Assembly (NCBI RefSeq): GCF_030866785.1
Contig: NZ_CP133018.1
Span: forward strand, 3,100,001 to 3,164,000
DNA from: Agromyces protaetiae
Lineage (GTDB): Bacteria; Actinomycetota; Actinomycetes; Actinomycetales; Microbacteriaceae
Direction of reading: 5' to 3'
Length of the DNA stretch: 64,000 nt
Part shown: positions 54,320 through 62,907 of the stretch, one piece after another
How the letters are laid out: each line of letters begins with the position of its first letter
How positions within the stretch are numbered: the stretch's first letter is position 1
The notes under the pieces: model-generated
Databases searched by the model: none
What the model saw: the letters and a program-made list of their open reading frames with translations, nothing else
What the model was told of the DNA's origin: nothing
Position numbers and translations under genes: made by a program

Positions 54320-57300
54320 TCACTGCCGGATGTCGGGTACGCGCACGGGAAGCCAGCCCGACGAGGTCGTCAGCACCGCGGAGCCCGGCGTCCCGCGCCC
54401 GAGCAGGAACTTCGGGATCGGCGTGCCCACCGCCTGCGTGCCCATGATCGACGACTCGGGCCGGAGCACGAGCGCGCGTCGCGCGCGCTTCGCCTCGACG
54501 ACCGGACCGCCGAACAGCGTCGACAGCGACTCGGAGTCGGCCGACACGATGAACGCCACGCGATGCTTCACGCCGGTCAGGGCATGCTCGATCGGCGCGT
54601 TCTTGAACACTTCGGCGTCATCGACCACGACGGTGACGAACTCGCCCACCCCGTCGAGCACCCGCTCCAGGTCGGGCGGCGCGGTGTCGCCCGCGGTGAT
54701 GACCGGGACCCCGTGCCCCGCGGCGACCTCGGTCAGGATCGACTCGCGCGGCGAGACGACCACGAGCGGCGTCTTGCGCCAGGCCAGCTGGTGCACGATC
54801 GCGGCGAGCGCCGACGAACGACCCGACTTGCGTCCACCGGTCACGACGAAGCCGCCGTCGGCCGGCCAGTCGATCGTGAACCGCGAGAGCAGGTCGCCGC
54901 CCACGGCGACGACGGGCCCTTCCGGCGCGCCGGCCTCGCCGAGCGGGAGCTCGTACGACGCGGTGAGGGCGAAGTGGCCGGGCAGCGGGTCGACACGGAA
55001 CGGCCGCGGCAGCTCCTCGAGCTGCGCGAACTGGTCGAAGTGGTCGCGCACCTGCTCGACGATGCGACGGAGTGCCGCGGTCTGCGCCTCGCCGCTGGTG
55101 TCGCGCACGAGGACCGCCAGTTGCGCCTCGGTGCCGGCGGCGCCGAACAGCACGCGGCCGGGCGGCAGGTCGGTGGGCACGTCCTTGGCGAGGATGCCCG
55201 CCGTGCGGTAGTCGGAGAGATCGCGCAACGGCAGCACGTACTGCTCGTCGATGAACGAGGTGATCTTGTCGCCCGAGATGCCGCGGTCGCCCGTGAGCAG
55301 CACCCGGACACCCACGGCCGGTCCCTCTCGGAGCACCCGCATGAACTGGTCCCGGAACGTCACGAGCTGGTCGGCGTTCATGGTCGACAGCATGCGCTCC
55401 CAGCCGTCGACCGTGACGATCGCGTACGGCAGCCGGTCGGCCTCGGCGACCTGCGCCCGCTGTTCCGAGATGTGACCGACGCCCGCCGCGGAGAGCACCG
55501 CCTGGCGCCGCGCGAGCTCCTCGAGCAGCCGCTGCACGAGGCGCGGCAACCGGTCGGCGTCGAGCTGGGTGACGACCGCGCCCGTGTGCGGCGCGTCGAC
55601 CAACGGGAGCAGGGCGCCGTTGCCGAAGTCGAGCACGTAGACGTGCAGGTCCGCCGGGGAGTACACCTGCACCAGCTGCGCGAGCACGGTGCGCAGGGCA
55701 GTCGTGCGCCCCGACATCGACCCGCCGATGAAGAGCAGGTGCGAGCCCGAGGGCAGCTCCCAGGTGAGGCTGCGTTGCGACTGCTCGCCCGGGACGTCCT
55801 CGAGCCCCAGCACGATCGCCTGGTCCGGCACCGGCTGATCCTGGAACTTCTCCAACGGCAGCACGGTCGGCAGCGGCAGCAACCACGGCGACGGGTTCTT
55901 CGGGATCCCGAGCTGCTGCGTCGCCGCCGTGATCAGGTTCACGAGCGCACGCAGGTCGGTGTCGTCGTGGTCGGTGTGCTGCGATGAAGACGAGGCGGCA
56001 GCCTTCGGGTACTTCAGCGGGTACCCGAGCCCGTCCCAGGTGAGCTCGGCCTTCCGCGGCAGCACCCGCACGGACCGCTGCACGCCCGGCCGGATGCCGG
56101 CGACGCGCGCCGTCTGGAACGCGACGGGCGCCGCCGAGGGGCCCGTGCGCACGTAGCCGCGACCGGGCGTCGACGGGCTGATGAGCGCGGCCTCGCCCGA
56201 GCCGAGGATGTCGGACGAGTCGGTCCGGTCGGTGACCCGCAGCGCGACCCGGAGGTTGATGTTGGACTGCATCTCGGGCGTCACGACACCGGCCGGCCGC
56301 TGGGTGGCCAGCACGAGGTTCACGCCGAGCGAGCGGCCGACGCGCGCGATGCGCACGAGACCGTCGATGAACTCGGGCAGCTCGGTGCGCAGCTCGGCGA
56401 ACTCGTCGATCACGATCATGAGCCGGGCGAGGCCGCGCCGCGCGGCGGTGTCTGCGTCCTTCGCCCACGCCGAATCCACGTCTTTGGCGTTCATGTCGCG
56501 GAGCACCCGCTCACGGCGCTTCAGCTCGGCGTCGAGCGAGGCGAGGGCGCGCTCGGTCTCGCGCGCGTCGAGGTTCGTGACCATGCCGACGGTGTGCGGC
56601 AGCCGCTCGCAGTCGGCGAAGGCCGACCCGCCCTTGTAGTCGACGAGCACGAAGTTCAGCGCGTCGGGACGGTTCGCCATCGCGAGACTGATCACGAGCG
56701 CCTGCAGGAACTCGGACTTGCCCGAGCCCGTCGTGCCCGCGACGAGGGCGTGCGGCCCGTCACGGCTGATGTCGATCGCGAACTCGCCCTCGCCCGTGGC
56801 TCCGACGATCACGAACGTGTTGCGCGGCTGCGTCGACCAGCGGCGCACGATCGGCTCCGGGTCGTCGAGGTCGAGCTTCATGAGGTCGGCGTAGCGCACC
56901 GCGGTCGGCAGCATCGCGTCGTCGCCGACGCCGCTGACGTGCTTGATCGAGCAGAGGCTCCGCGCGATCTCGTCGCAGCGCGGCACGGACATGCCGTCGA
57001 GGAGCACCACGGGGTGGTAGTCGGTGCCGGTCTCGACCCGTGCGACCGCCGGGTCGGCCGGGTCGATCACGACGACGCTCTTCGCCTCCTCGGGCAAGCG
57101 TGAGCGATCCCGGTCGAGCGCCACGAGATGGATGCCGTGCGCGGCGCCGTGCTCGAGCAGCGGCACCATGCCCGGCAGCATCCGGTACTCGCGCGCACCG
57201 TCGACCACGACGAGGATGTCGCTCGGCGGCTCGGCGCCGCGATGCCCCGCGACGCGGATGCGGTGCTCGAGGGTGACGCCGAGCTCACGAAGGCGCTCGC

Positions 57301-58651
57301 GCCGGGTGTCGTCGGTGTTGCCGATCGTCGCCGGCGTGCCGGCGAGGGCCTGGGCGTGCGGCAGCCAGGCCGCCCAGCTCCACTCCCCCTCGGCGTCGTC
57401 GGGGCAGATGATCACGAGTTCGGCGTCGCGCGGCGAGCGCAGGGTGGCGAAGCCGGCGACGATGCTGCGGGCGACGCTTCGCGCCGCGTCGTCGGGCCCG
57501 GCGATGCCGAGCGCGCCGGCGCGCAGATCGGGCGCGACCGGAGCCGGCGCGACGCCGACGCGGCGCGGCGAGGTGCGGTCCTTGCCGCCGCCTTCGAACC
57601 GGACGTCGAGCGCGACCTCGGCGACGCCGACCCGCACCGCCATGGCGTCCGCATCGGCGCGGCGACGCTCCCAGAGCCGGCTGAGCGGCCGGATGGCGAT
57701 GTCGGCGATGACGACCGGATCGGGCAGCCGGAACCAGGTCTCCAGCCGCTGCAGCTTCGCGAGCTCGACGATGCGGCGCTCGGCCGCGTGCACGTCGTCG
57801 ATCCATTCCTGCTCGGTCTTCACGCCCTTCTTCTTCGCGAGGCGGCGGTTCGTGAGGAACGAGCCGATCACCATGATGGGGCTCGCCGCGGCCATGAGCA
57901 GCATGATGGCGCGGCCGAAGACCACGGCCATCGTCACACCGAGCACGACCGGGATGATCGCCGAGAGCCACGGCATGGGCGACTCGTCGGGGTCCTGCGG
58001 CTTGTCCCCGGGGAGCGCGACGACCGGCTGCTCGGCCGCGGGCCGGATGCGCGACGGGCGGTTGAACCCGCGGTCGCCGAAGGCGTCGGCGGTGAGGTCG
58101 GCGTCGGTCGCGGGCGCGATACCGAGCCTGAGCACGTTCGATCCGAGCTGCACGAGGTCGGCCGGCACGATCGTCGCGGTGCCGTCGACGAGTTCGCCGT
58201 TCACCCACACCTCGGCGCCCTCGACGGGCGCGACGGTCGCGGTGAGCGGCGCGATGCGGCCTTCGGCCGCGACCGCGTCTGCGATGGTCACGGTCGCGTG
58301 GACGGCGGCCAGCGCCGGGTCGGCGATGGTGAGCGTCGCGGATCCCCCGCTGCCGATGCCGACCGCCACGCCGCGGCCGACCGGGAACGATTCACCGGCG
58401 AACGGCCCGCCGACGAGCTCGAGACGGAGCGTGCCCGGCGCGAGATCGCCGGTCGTGCGCGCGGGAACGGCCGACCCCGAGCGCAGGGCGCTCTCGGCGA
58501 GTGGCGCCTCCGGCGGCGCGGCGTCGAGCGCTGCGGCCTCGACGCCGAGCGCGTCGGCGACCTCGCCGACCGTGGTGGCCTCGTCGGTGTCGAGCAGCCA
58601 TGACCCCCGCGGGCCCTCTGCGACGTCGTCGAGCGTGAGTCGAAGGCTCAT
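54320..58651 (-). CDS. Type VII secretion ATPase (EccC/EssC family) with N-terminal FHA-like domain
   Basis: A 1443-residue FtsK/SpoIIIE-type motor. Residues about 80-180 form an FHA-like domain (GRGVAVGIGSGG, VQLGSNVLRLG). Two membrane helices lie near 232-275. The first ATPase domain has Walker A GTTGSGKS (about 635-642) and a DEFAEL Walker B-like motif. The second (GGSMSGRTTA, about 970-980) and third (GGRKSGRSS, about 1268-1277) are degenerate, as in the family. The FHA-first layout resembles Firmicutes EssC more than mycobacterial EccC. It energises export of the WXG100 proteins and effector. Confidence 0.93.
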   Translation of the reverse strand: MSLRLTLDDVAEGPRGSWLLDTDEATTVGEVADALGVEAAALDAAPPEAPLAESALRSGSAVPARTTGDLAPGTLRLELVGGPFAGESFPVGRGVAVGIGSGGSATLTIADPALAAVHATVTIADAVAAEGRIAPLTATVAPVEGAEVWVNGELVDGTATIVPADLVQLGSNVLRLGIAPATDADLTADAFGDRGFNRPSRIRPAAEQPVVALPGDKPQDPDESPMPWLSAIIPVVLGVTMAVVFGRAIMLLMAAASPIMVIGSFLTNRRLAKKKGVKTEQEWIDDVHAAERRIVELAKLQRLETWFRLPDPVVIADIAIRPLSRLWERRRADADAMAVRVGVAEVALDVRFEGGGKDRTSPRRVGVAPAPVAPDLRAGALGIAGPDDAARSVARSIVAGFATLRSPRDAELVIICPDDAEGEWSWAAWLPHAQALAGTPATIGNTDDTRRERLRELGVTLEHRIRVAGHRGAEPPSDILVVVDGAREYRMLPGMVPLLEHGAAHGIHLVALDRDRSRLPEEAKSVVVIDPADPAVARVETGTDYHPVVLLDGMSVPRCDEIARSLCSIKHVSGVGDDAMLPTAVRYADLMKLDLDDPEPIVRRWSTQPRNTFVIVGATGEGEFAIDISRDGPHALVAGTTGSGKSEFLQALVISLAMANRPDALNFVLVDYKGGSAFADCERLPHTVGMVTNLDARETERALASLDAELKRRERVLRDMNAKDVDSAWAKDADTAARRGLARLMIVIDEFAELRTELPEFIDGLVRIARVGRSLGVNLVLATQRPAGVVTPEMQSNINLRVALRVTDRTDSSDILGSGEAALISPSTPGRGYVRTGPSAAPVAFQTARVAGIRPGVQRSVRVLPRKAELTWDGLGYPLKYPKAAASSSSQHTDHDDTDLRALVNLITAATQQLGIPKNPSPWLLPLPTVLPLEKFQDQPVPDQAIVLGLEDVPGEQSQRSLTWELPSGSHLLFIGGSMSGRTTALRTVLAQLVQVYSPADLHVYVLDFGNGALLPLVDAPHTGAVVTQLDADRLPRLVQRLLEELARRQAVLSAAGVGHISEQRAQVAEADRLPYAIVTVDGWERMLSTMNADQLVTFRDQFMRVLREGPAVGVRVLLTGDRGISGDKITSFIDEQYVLPLRDLSDYRTAGILAKDVPTDLPPGRVLFGAAGTEAQLAVLVRDTSGEAQTAALRRIVEQVRDHFDQFAQLEELPRPFRVDPLPGHFALTASYELPLGEAGAPEGPVVAVGGDLLSRFTIDWPADGGFVVTGGRKSGRSSALAAIVHQLAWRKTPLVVVSPRESILTEVAAGHGVPVITAGDTAPPDLERVLDGVGEFVTVVVDDAEVFKNAPIEHALTGVKHRVAFIVSADSESLSTLFGGPVVEAKRARRALVLRPESSIMGTQAVGTPIPKFLLGRGTPGSAVLTTSSGWLPVRVPDIRQ

Positions 58652-58673
58652 GTGTCCTGCCTCTCGTGGAACG

Positions 58674-59759
58674 TCATCGTGCCCCCACTCGGTCGAGCGT
58701 CGCGATCAGGGGGGTGAAGATACCGGATGCCTCGTGGTGCTCGGCCGGCACCGGCGGCACGAACCAGGTGACGATGCCCTCGTCCTGGCCGGACGGCGGC
58801 GCGGTCGCGGCCGGGCCGACGGCGCGCGGGCCGTCGGCGTCCTCGGGTATGAGTGTCACCGAGGCGGTCGCTTGTTCCCCGCCCGCGGCGAACTGCACCG
58901 AGAACTGGTCGACGACGCCCGACGGCCCGCTGTAGCTCGCGGCCTCGTCGTCGCACGACACCCGGCCGTGCACCGCGGCGCCGCACCCGACGAGCACGAC
59001 GTCGTCGCCGGCGAGCGAGGTGACGAGGTCGCTGAGGTCGACGACGGCCGTCCCGTCGGCGGTGGCCGCCGCAACGAGGTCGATCGTCACGAGCGGCGCG
59101 ACGGTGGACCGGTAGACCGCCGTGTGCACCGTCGCCCCCGCCGACCACGATCCGTAGTCGTCGGCGAACCGGAATCCGATCTCGGCGGGCCCGGAGTATC
59201 CCGCCGATGCGCGGAAGACCAGGTGGGTGGGCGTGGCCCACACCGAGCCGGCGGCGGCCGGATCGACGCCGAGCGCCTCGAGCCGGCCGCCACCGGCGCA
59301 CACGACGCACTCGAGTCCGAGCTCGGAGACCGGCATGCGCAGCAGGCTTCCCGCCGCCACGGGCCAGACGGCCGCGGCGGGTCGAACAACCGGGATCTCG
59401 GGGCCTGCAAGCCGCACCCGGTAGCCGACGGTGGTCGACACCGCGTCGTTGGTCAGCGCCACCTGGATCACGACCACATCCGCATCGGGGTCGTACTCGG
59501 GCGCGGCGAGCGTGATGCGGGTCGGGTCGCAGCCCGTGACGAGCGGGCTGGCCGCTGCGACCGCCGCGCAGTCGGCGATGCGCCACGGCGGTGCCGGCTC
59601 GATCGACGCCTCACCGAGGTACGGGATCTCGACGTCGGCGGGGCTCGCGGGCTGCGGCATCGCCTCGGCGACGGCGCTCGAGGGCGCCGCACCGAGCGGG
59701 GCGAGCATGGCGAGCACGGCGAATGCGGCCGTCGCCGCGCGCCGGACCAGTCCTGCCAC
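58674..59759 (-). CDS. Exported protein of unknown function in the type VII locus
   Basis: A 361-residue protein from a GTG start with a Sec signal peptide (VAGLVRRAATAAFAVLAMLA, cleavage near residue 33). The mature part looks like beta-sandwich repeats (DADVVVIQVALTNDAVSTT, GYSGPAEIGFRFADDYGSWS), possibly Ig-like. Cys pairs occur (ECVVC). It lies 22 bp before the ATPase gene and is likely the first gene of the operon. It has no subtilase triad, so it is not MycP. Confidence 0.75.
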   Translation of the reverse strand: MAGLVRRAATAAFAVLAMLAPLGAAPSSAVAEAMPQPASPADVEIPYLGEASIEPAPPWRIADCAAVAAASPLVTGCDPTRITLAAPEYDPDADVVVIQVALTNDAVSTTVGYRVRLAGPEIPVVRPAAAVWPVAAGSLLRMPVSELGLECVVCAGGGRLEALGVDPAAAGSVWATPTHLVFRASAGYSGPAEIGFRFADDYGSWSAGATVHTAVYRSTVAPLVTIDLVAAATADGTAVVDLSDLVTSLAGDDVVLVGCGAAVHGRVSCDDEAASYSGPSGVVDQFSVQFAAGGEQATASVTLIPEDADGPRAVGPAATAPPSGQDEGIVTWFVPPVPAEHHEASGIFTPLIATLDRVGAR

Positions 59760-59926
59760 CGTGCCCCCACCCTCGTCGCGAATCCGCCCGGACCCACCGA
59801 TATAGCATGGTACGCGGTCGATCTGCCCGGTCGACGCCGACCGGCCAGTCGACGGTGACCGGCCAGTCGAACGTGAACGATCAGGCATACGTGCACAGGC
59901 CAGGCAACCATGGGAAGGGACCAGCG

Positions 59927-60505
59927 ATGACCGACGGCGCCGCGCCGCCCACCGTGCCGCCTGCCGCGGCCGGGCGCATTCCGCAGACGCTCGTCGGCCG
60001 CGCCCCGGGTCAGCCGTCGCTCGGCGCCCACGCGGGCGGGCGCGCGCTCGGCGCGGGGGCATCCGTACTGCCAGAGCTCGCCGAGGCGCCGCAGCGCGAG
60101 CGCCCGTGGTGGCGGCACCCCGCCTTCCTCGTGTCCATGATCACGACCGTGCTCGCCCTCGCCGCAGCGCTGACCTGGTGGATCATCACGACCATCAACG
60201 ACGACTCGGTCCGCGTCGGCGGGTTGTCGCTGGCGATCGAACGCGGCAACGCCCATCTCGATTGGGACGGCCCCGACGCCGCATACGCGCTCTACGCCGT
60301 CGCCGCCGACGGCTCGGCCACCGACCTCACCCAGCTCGTGCGCGGCACCGAGGCATGGGTGCCGAGCGCGACGGGGTTCTACGACGACGCCACGTGCTTC
60401 GTGGTGCGGCCGGCGAACGTCGAGGCAGCCGTCACCCTCGACGCCGCCTCGCTCGAGGGTCAGCGCGCGGGCGGCGTGTGCGTCGCCGACGCGGCCACCT
60501 CATGA
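59927..60505 (+). CDS. Single-pass membrane protein of unknown function
   Basis: A 192-residue protein. A Pro/Ala/Gly-rich cytoplasmic N-terminus of about 65 residues precedes one membrane helix (FLVSMITTVLALAAALTWWI). An extracytoplasmic domain of about 100 residues follows with two cysteines (ATCFVVRP and GGVCVAD). AAGGGA precedes the ATG. It is divergent from the exported protein gene and overlaps the lipoprotein gene by four bases. A cell-envelope part of the type VII locus is plausible. Confidence 0.75.
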   Translation: MTDGAAPPTVPPAAAGRIPQTLVGRAPGQPSLGAHAGGRALGAGASVLPELAEAPQRERPWWRHPAFLVSMITTVLALAAALTWWIITTINDDSVRVGGLSLAIERGNAHLDWDGPDAAYALYAVAADGSATDLTQLVRGTEAWVPSATGFYDDATCFVVRPANVEAAVTLDAASLEGQRAGGVCVADAATS

Positions 60506-61269
60506 TCGGCCCCGCGACGGTTCGGCCGGTACGCGGTCTGGGCATCGCACTCGCGGCGCTGAGCGCGGTCGCGCTGGCCGGCTGCTCGAGTCCGCCCCCC
60601 GCGCCCTCGGCGCCGCCCGGCATCGACCTCGAGCAGTTCGACGGTGCCGACGGCAACGGTCTGTGGCTGCTCGGCGGCGACGCCGCCGAGCGCGAGATCC
60701 TCGACGCCGTGCGTGCGGGTGGGCCGGTGCGCATCACCGGCTCGTTCACCGAGCTCGTCCAGCCCGACCCCGAGAGCGAGCCAGTACGCGGCCGCACCGT
60801 GACCGTCGACTTCCACGGCCGCGCCGACGCCTTCACCGCCGGCGTCGCGGCGGGCGATCAGCAGCTCACCGTCGTGGTCGACGACGGCACCACCCGCGTG
60901 CGCGGCAATGCCGCGTTCGCCGCGACGGTCGGTGCACCCGAGCTCGCCGAGGTGGTCACCTGCACCGTCGGAAACGATCCGACGCTCGAACGCTGGTCGC
61001 CGCTGTTCTCGCCCGCAGCGCTCGTCGAGGACCTGCTCGCCCACGTCGAGCTCGGGGTCGCCCCGCCCGACGGCGAGGGCGACACGCTCGAGGTGGTCGT
61101 CGGCACCGAGGGCTCACCGCTCGGGGTGCTCGCGGTCGAGCGCTTCGGCGCGCCACTGCCGCGGGCGTTCACGGCGGCGGATGCCTCGGGCGACGGTTCG
61201 TTCGCGTTCGCGGAGTGGGGCGTGGCCCCGGACCTCGACGCGGCCGCCGCCGCCCTCCCCTGCCCCTAA
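60502..61269 (+). CDS. Lipoprotein of unknown function
   Basis: A 255-residue protein with a lipoprotein signal (LGIALAALSAVALAGCSSPP); the lipobox cysteine is Cys28. The mature part, with GPVRITGSFTELVQPDPESE, TVTVDFHGRADAFTAG and TRVRGNAAFAATV, suggests a LolA/LppX-like fold; this is tentative. It is coupled to the membrane protein upstream (ATGA overlap) and ends at the palindromic element 61294-61375. Confidence 0.82.
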   Translation: MIGPATVRPVRGLGIALAALSAVALAGCSSPPPAPSAPPGIDLEQFDGADGNGLWLLGGDAAEREILDAVRAGGPVRITGSFTELVQPDPESEPVRGRTVTVDFHGRADAFTAGVAAGDQQLTVVVDDGTTRVRGNAAFAATVGAPELAEVVTCTVGNDPTLERWSPLFSPAALVEDLLAHVELGVAPPDGEGDTLEVVVGTEGSPLGVLAVERFGAPLPRAFTAADASGDGSFAFAEWGVAPDLDAAAAALPCP

Positions 61270-61293
61270 ACCCCGGCCGACCCGCGACGCGTG

Positions 61294-61375
61294 GCGAGTC
61301 GTCGGGAGGATGCGCCGACACGCCGTCGATCGCCGGCGGGGATCGGCGTGTCGCAGGATTCTCCCGACGACTCGC
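61294..61375. repeat. Palindromic element between convergent genes (GCGAGTCGTCGGGAG ends)
   Basis: GCGAGTCGTCGGGAG and CTCCCGACGACTCGC are perfect 15-bp arms. CGACACGCCG (61316-61325) and CGGCGTGTCG (61344-61353) form an inner stem, a core also found in the 85-bp elements. A 25-bp direct repeat with 29-bp spacing follows (61368 and 61397). It lies between convergent genes and could terminate both. Confidence 0.8.
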
Positions 61376-61433
61376 AGCGGACGACGCGCAGCCCGCCGAC
61401 TCGCAGCGGACGACGCGCAGCGGGCGACGCAGG

Positions 61434-62711
61434 TCAGCGGGCGACGGGGCGCGGGCCCGCGGCGAGCTCGCGGTCGTACGCCTCCATGGCGAGCCGGTTG
61501 CGTTCGGCGACGCCGCGACCGCGCTTCGCGATCCAGCCGCCGAACCAGATCGGCACCTCGCGCGCGATGACCCCCGCGACGATCGCGAACGGGTCGAGCC
61601 AGCGGCTGTTGACGAAGTCGATCGCCTGCTGCTGGGTGAGCTCCCAGGCGTTCACAGTGAGCAACGCTGCCCCGATGTACGAGAAGTACACGAGGACGCC
61701 GACCAGCAACCCGAACACGGCGTACATCCACCAGGCGCCGCGGTTCACGATCACGACGAGCAGCGCGAAGCCCACGAACGTCGCGATGACGGGCACCCAG
61801 TAGATCGGGCGGGTCAGGAACTGCAGGAACAGCTCGGTGGCGTCGCCGCCGGTCTGGCCGAGGAAGAGCACGTAGGCCACGGCCGCATACAGCGCGGCGA
61901 ACACCGCGGTGCCGATGAGGGCCACCAGCACGCCGAAGCCGCGATTGCTCTTGGCCTTCGGCGGGGTCGGTGCCTGCACGTAGACGGTCTGCGGCGTGTG
62001 CGCCTCGGGTGCGAGAGTCGCCGCACCGGCTGACGCGCCGACTGCGGCGGGCGGCACATAGGTCTCCCGGCGCACGGTGTCGGCGGCGACGGGCGAGGGG
62101 GTGTCATCGGTCTCGCGATCGGATGCCACAGCGTTCGCACGCTGCACCGCCGCGTCGAGCCGCGACTGCGAGTCCTCGGGCTGCTCCTCGACGGGAGCAC
62201 CCGGGTCCGCCGTGGACGCAGCCGCGACACCACCGGCCGGGCGCTCAGCGGAAGAGGCATACGGCTCGCCCGGGACATACGGCGGCACGTCGTCGTCGGC
62301 GTCCGGCACGGACCGGCCAGCGCCGACCGCGGGCTCGACGGAGTCGGGAGCCTGCCGGCTCGGCGCGACCACCGGGTCGACCACGGCCGTGTCGCCGGGT
62401 TCGACCGGACCGGGTGCAGCGGGCGGCGTCGTGGTCGCGGGCTGCGCGTTCGCCGACGTGCCTGTGGCAGCGTCGGCCGGCCGGTCGTCCGCCGGCTCGA
62501 TGAGACCCGAGTCGAAGACGGCGGTGTCGCCCTCCCGTGCGGCGGGCTGGTCGGTGCGCGCCGCCGGCGAGGCATCCGCCACCGGCTCGGCCGCCGGCGA
62601 GGCATCCGCACCCGGCGCCACCCGCTCGCCCGGCGTCTCGACCGCCGCGTCCGCCGCGTCCGCCGCGGTCTCGCGGTGCTCGTCGTCCCGTCCGTCGCCG
62701 GTGTTGCTCAT
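61434..62711 (-). CDS. Four-helix membrane protein with long disordered N-terminus
   Basis: A 425-residue protein. The first 245 residues are Ala/Pro/Asp/Glu-rich and probably disordered. The C-terminal part has four membrane segments, among them FGVLVALIGTAVFAALYAAV, VPVIATFVGFALLVVIV and AVFGLLVGVLVYFSYIGAAL, followed by DPFAIVAGVIAREVPIWFGG. AGAGGAG precedes the ATG at 62711. Function unknown. It lies directly downstream of rpoC and may be a general envelope protein rather than part of the secretion locus. Confidence 0.8.
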   Translation of the reverse strand: MSNTGDGRDDEHRETAADAADAAVETPGERVAPGADASPAAEPVADASPAARTDQPAAREGDTAVFDSGLIEPADDRPADAATGTSANAQPATTTPPAAPGPVEPGDTAVVDPVVAPSRQAPDSVEPAVGAGRSVPDADDDVPPYVPGEPYASSAERPAGGVAAASTADPGAPVEEQPEDSQSRLDAAVQRANAVASDRETDDTPSPVAADTVRRETYVPPAAVGASAGAATLAPEAHTPQTVYVQAPTPPKAKSNRGFGVLVALIGTAVFAALYAAVAYVLFLGQTGGDATELFLQFLTRPIYWVPVIATFVGFALLVVIVNRGAWWMYAVFGLLVGVLVYFSYIGAALLTVNAWELTQQQAIDFVNSRWLDPFAIVAGVIAREVPIWFGGWIAKRGRGVAERNRLAMEAYDRELAAGPRPVAR

Positions 62712-62839
62712 GATCGCGCTCCTCTCGGGGCGCGACCTACGCACCCGCGAATGCGCTCACTGTAGCAACGCGCGACGGCCCATCCGGGGACCTCCCCCGG
62801 CGCTTCGCCACGCCGCCCACCCAGGTCGCGCGCACATGC

Positions 62840-62879
62840 GAAACGGCGCCCCGGAGCGGATGCTCCGGGGCGCCGTTTC
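62840..62879 (-). terminator. Strong intrinsic terminator after rpoC
   Basis: GAAACGGCGCCCCGGAGC and GCTCCGGGGCGCCGTTTC form a perfect 18-bp stem with a four-base loop (GGAT), about 30 bp beyond the rpoC stop. The stem ends in TTTC on the minus strand. It should end rpoBC transcription before the accessory region. Confidence 0.88.
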
Positions 62880-62907
62880 AGCCAGGCTCAGACTGGCACG
62901 ACCACAC

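Noticed and set aside
58674..59759. MycP-type subtilisin protease
   Set aside because: The signal peptide and position fit, but no Asp, His and Ser catalytic motifs of subtilases are present.
61434..62711. EccD transporter
   Set aside because: Only four membrane segments are seen and there is no ubiquitin-like N-terminal domain; EccD has about eleven segments.
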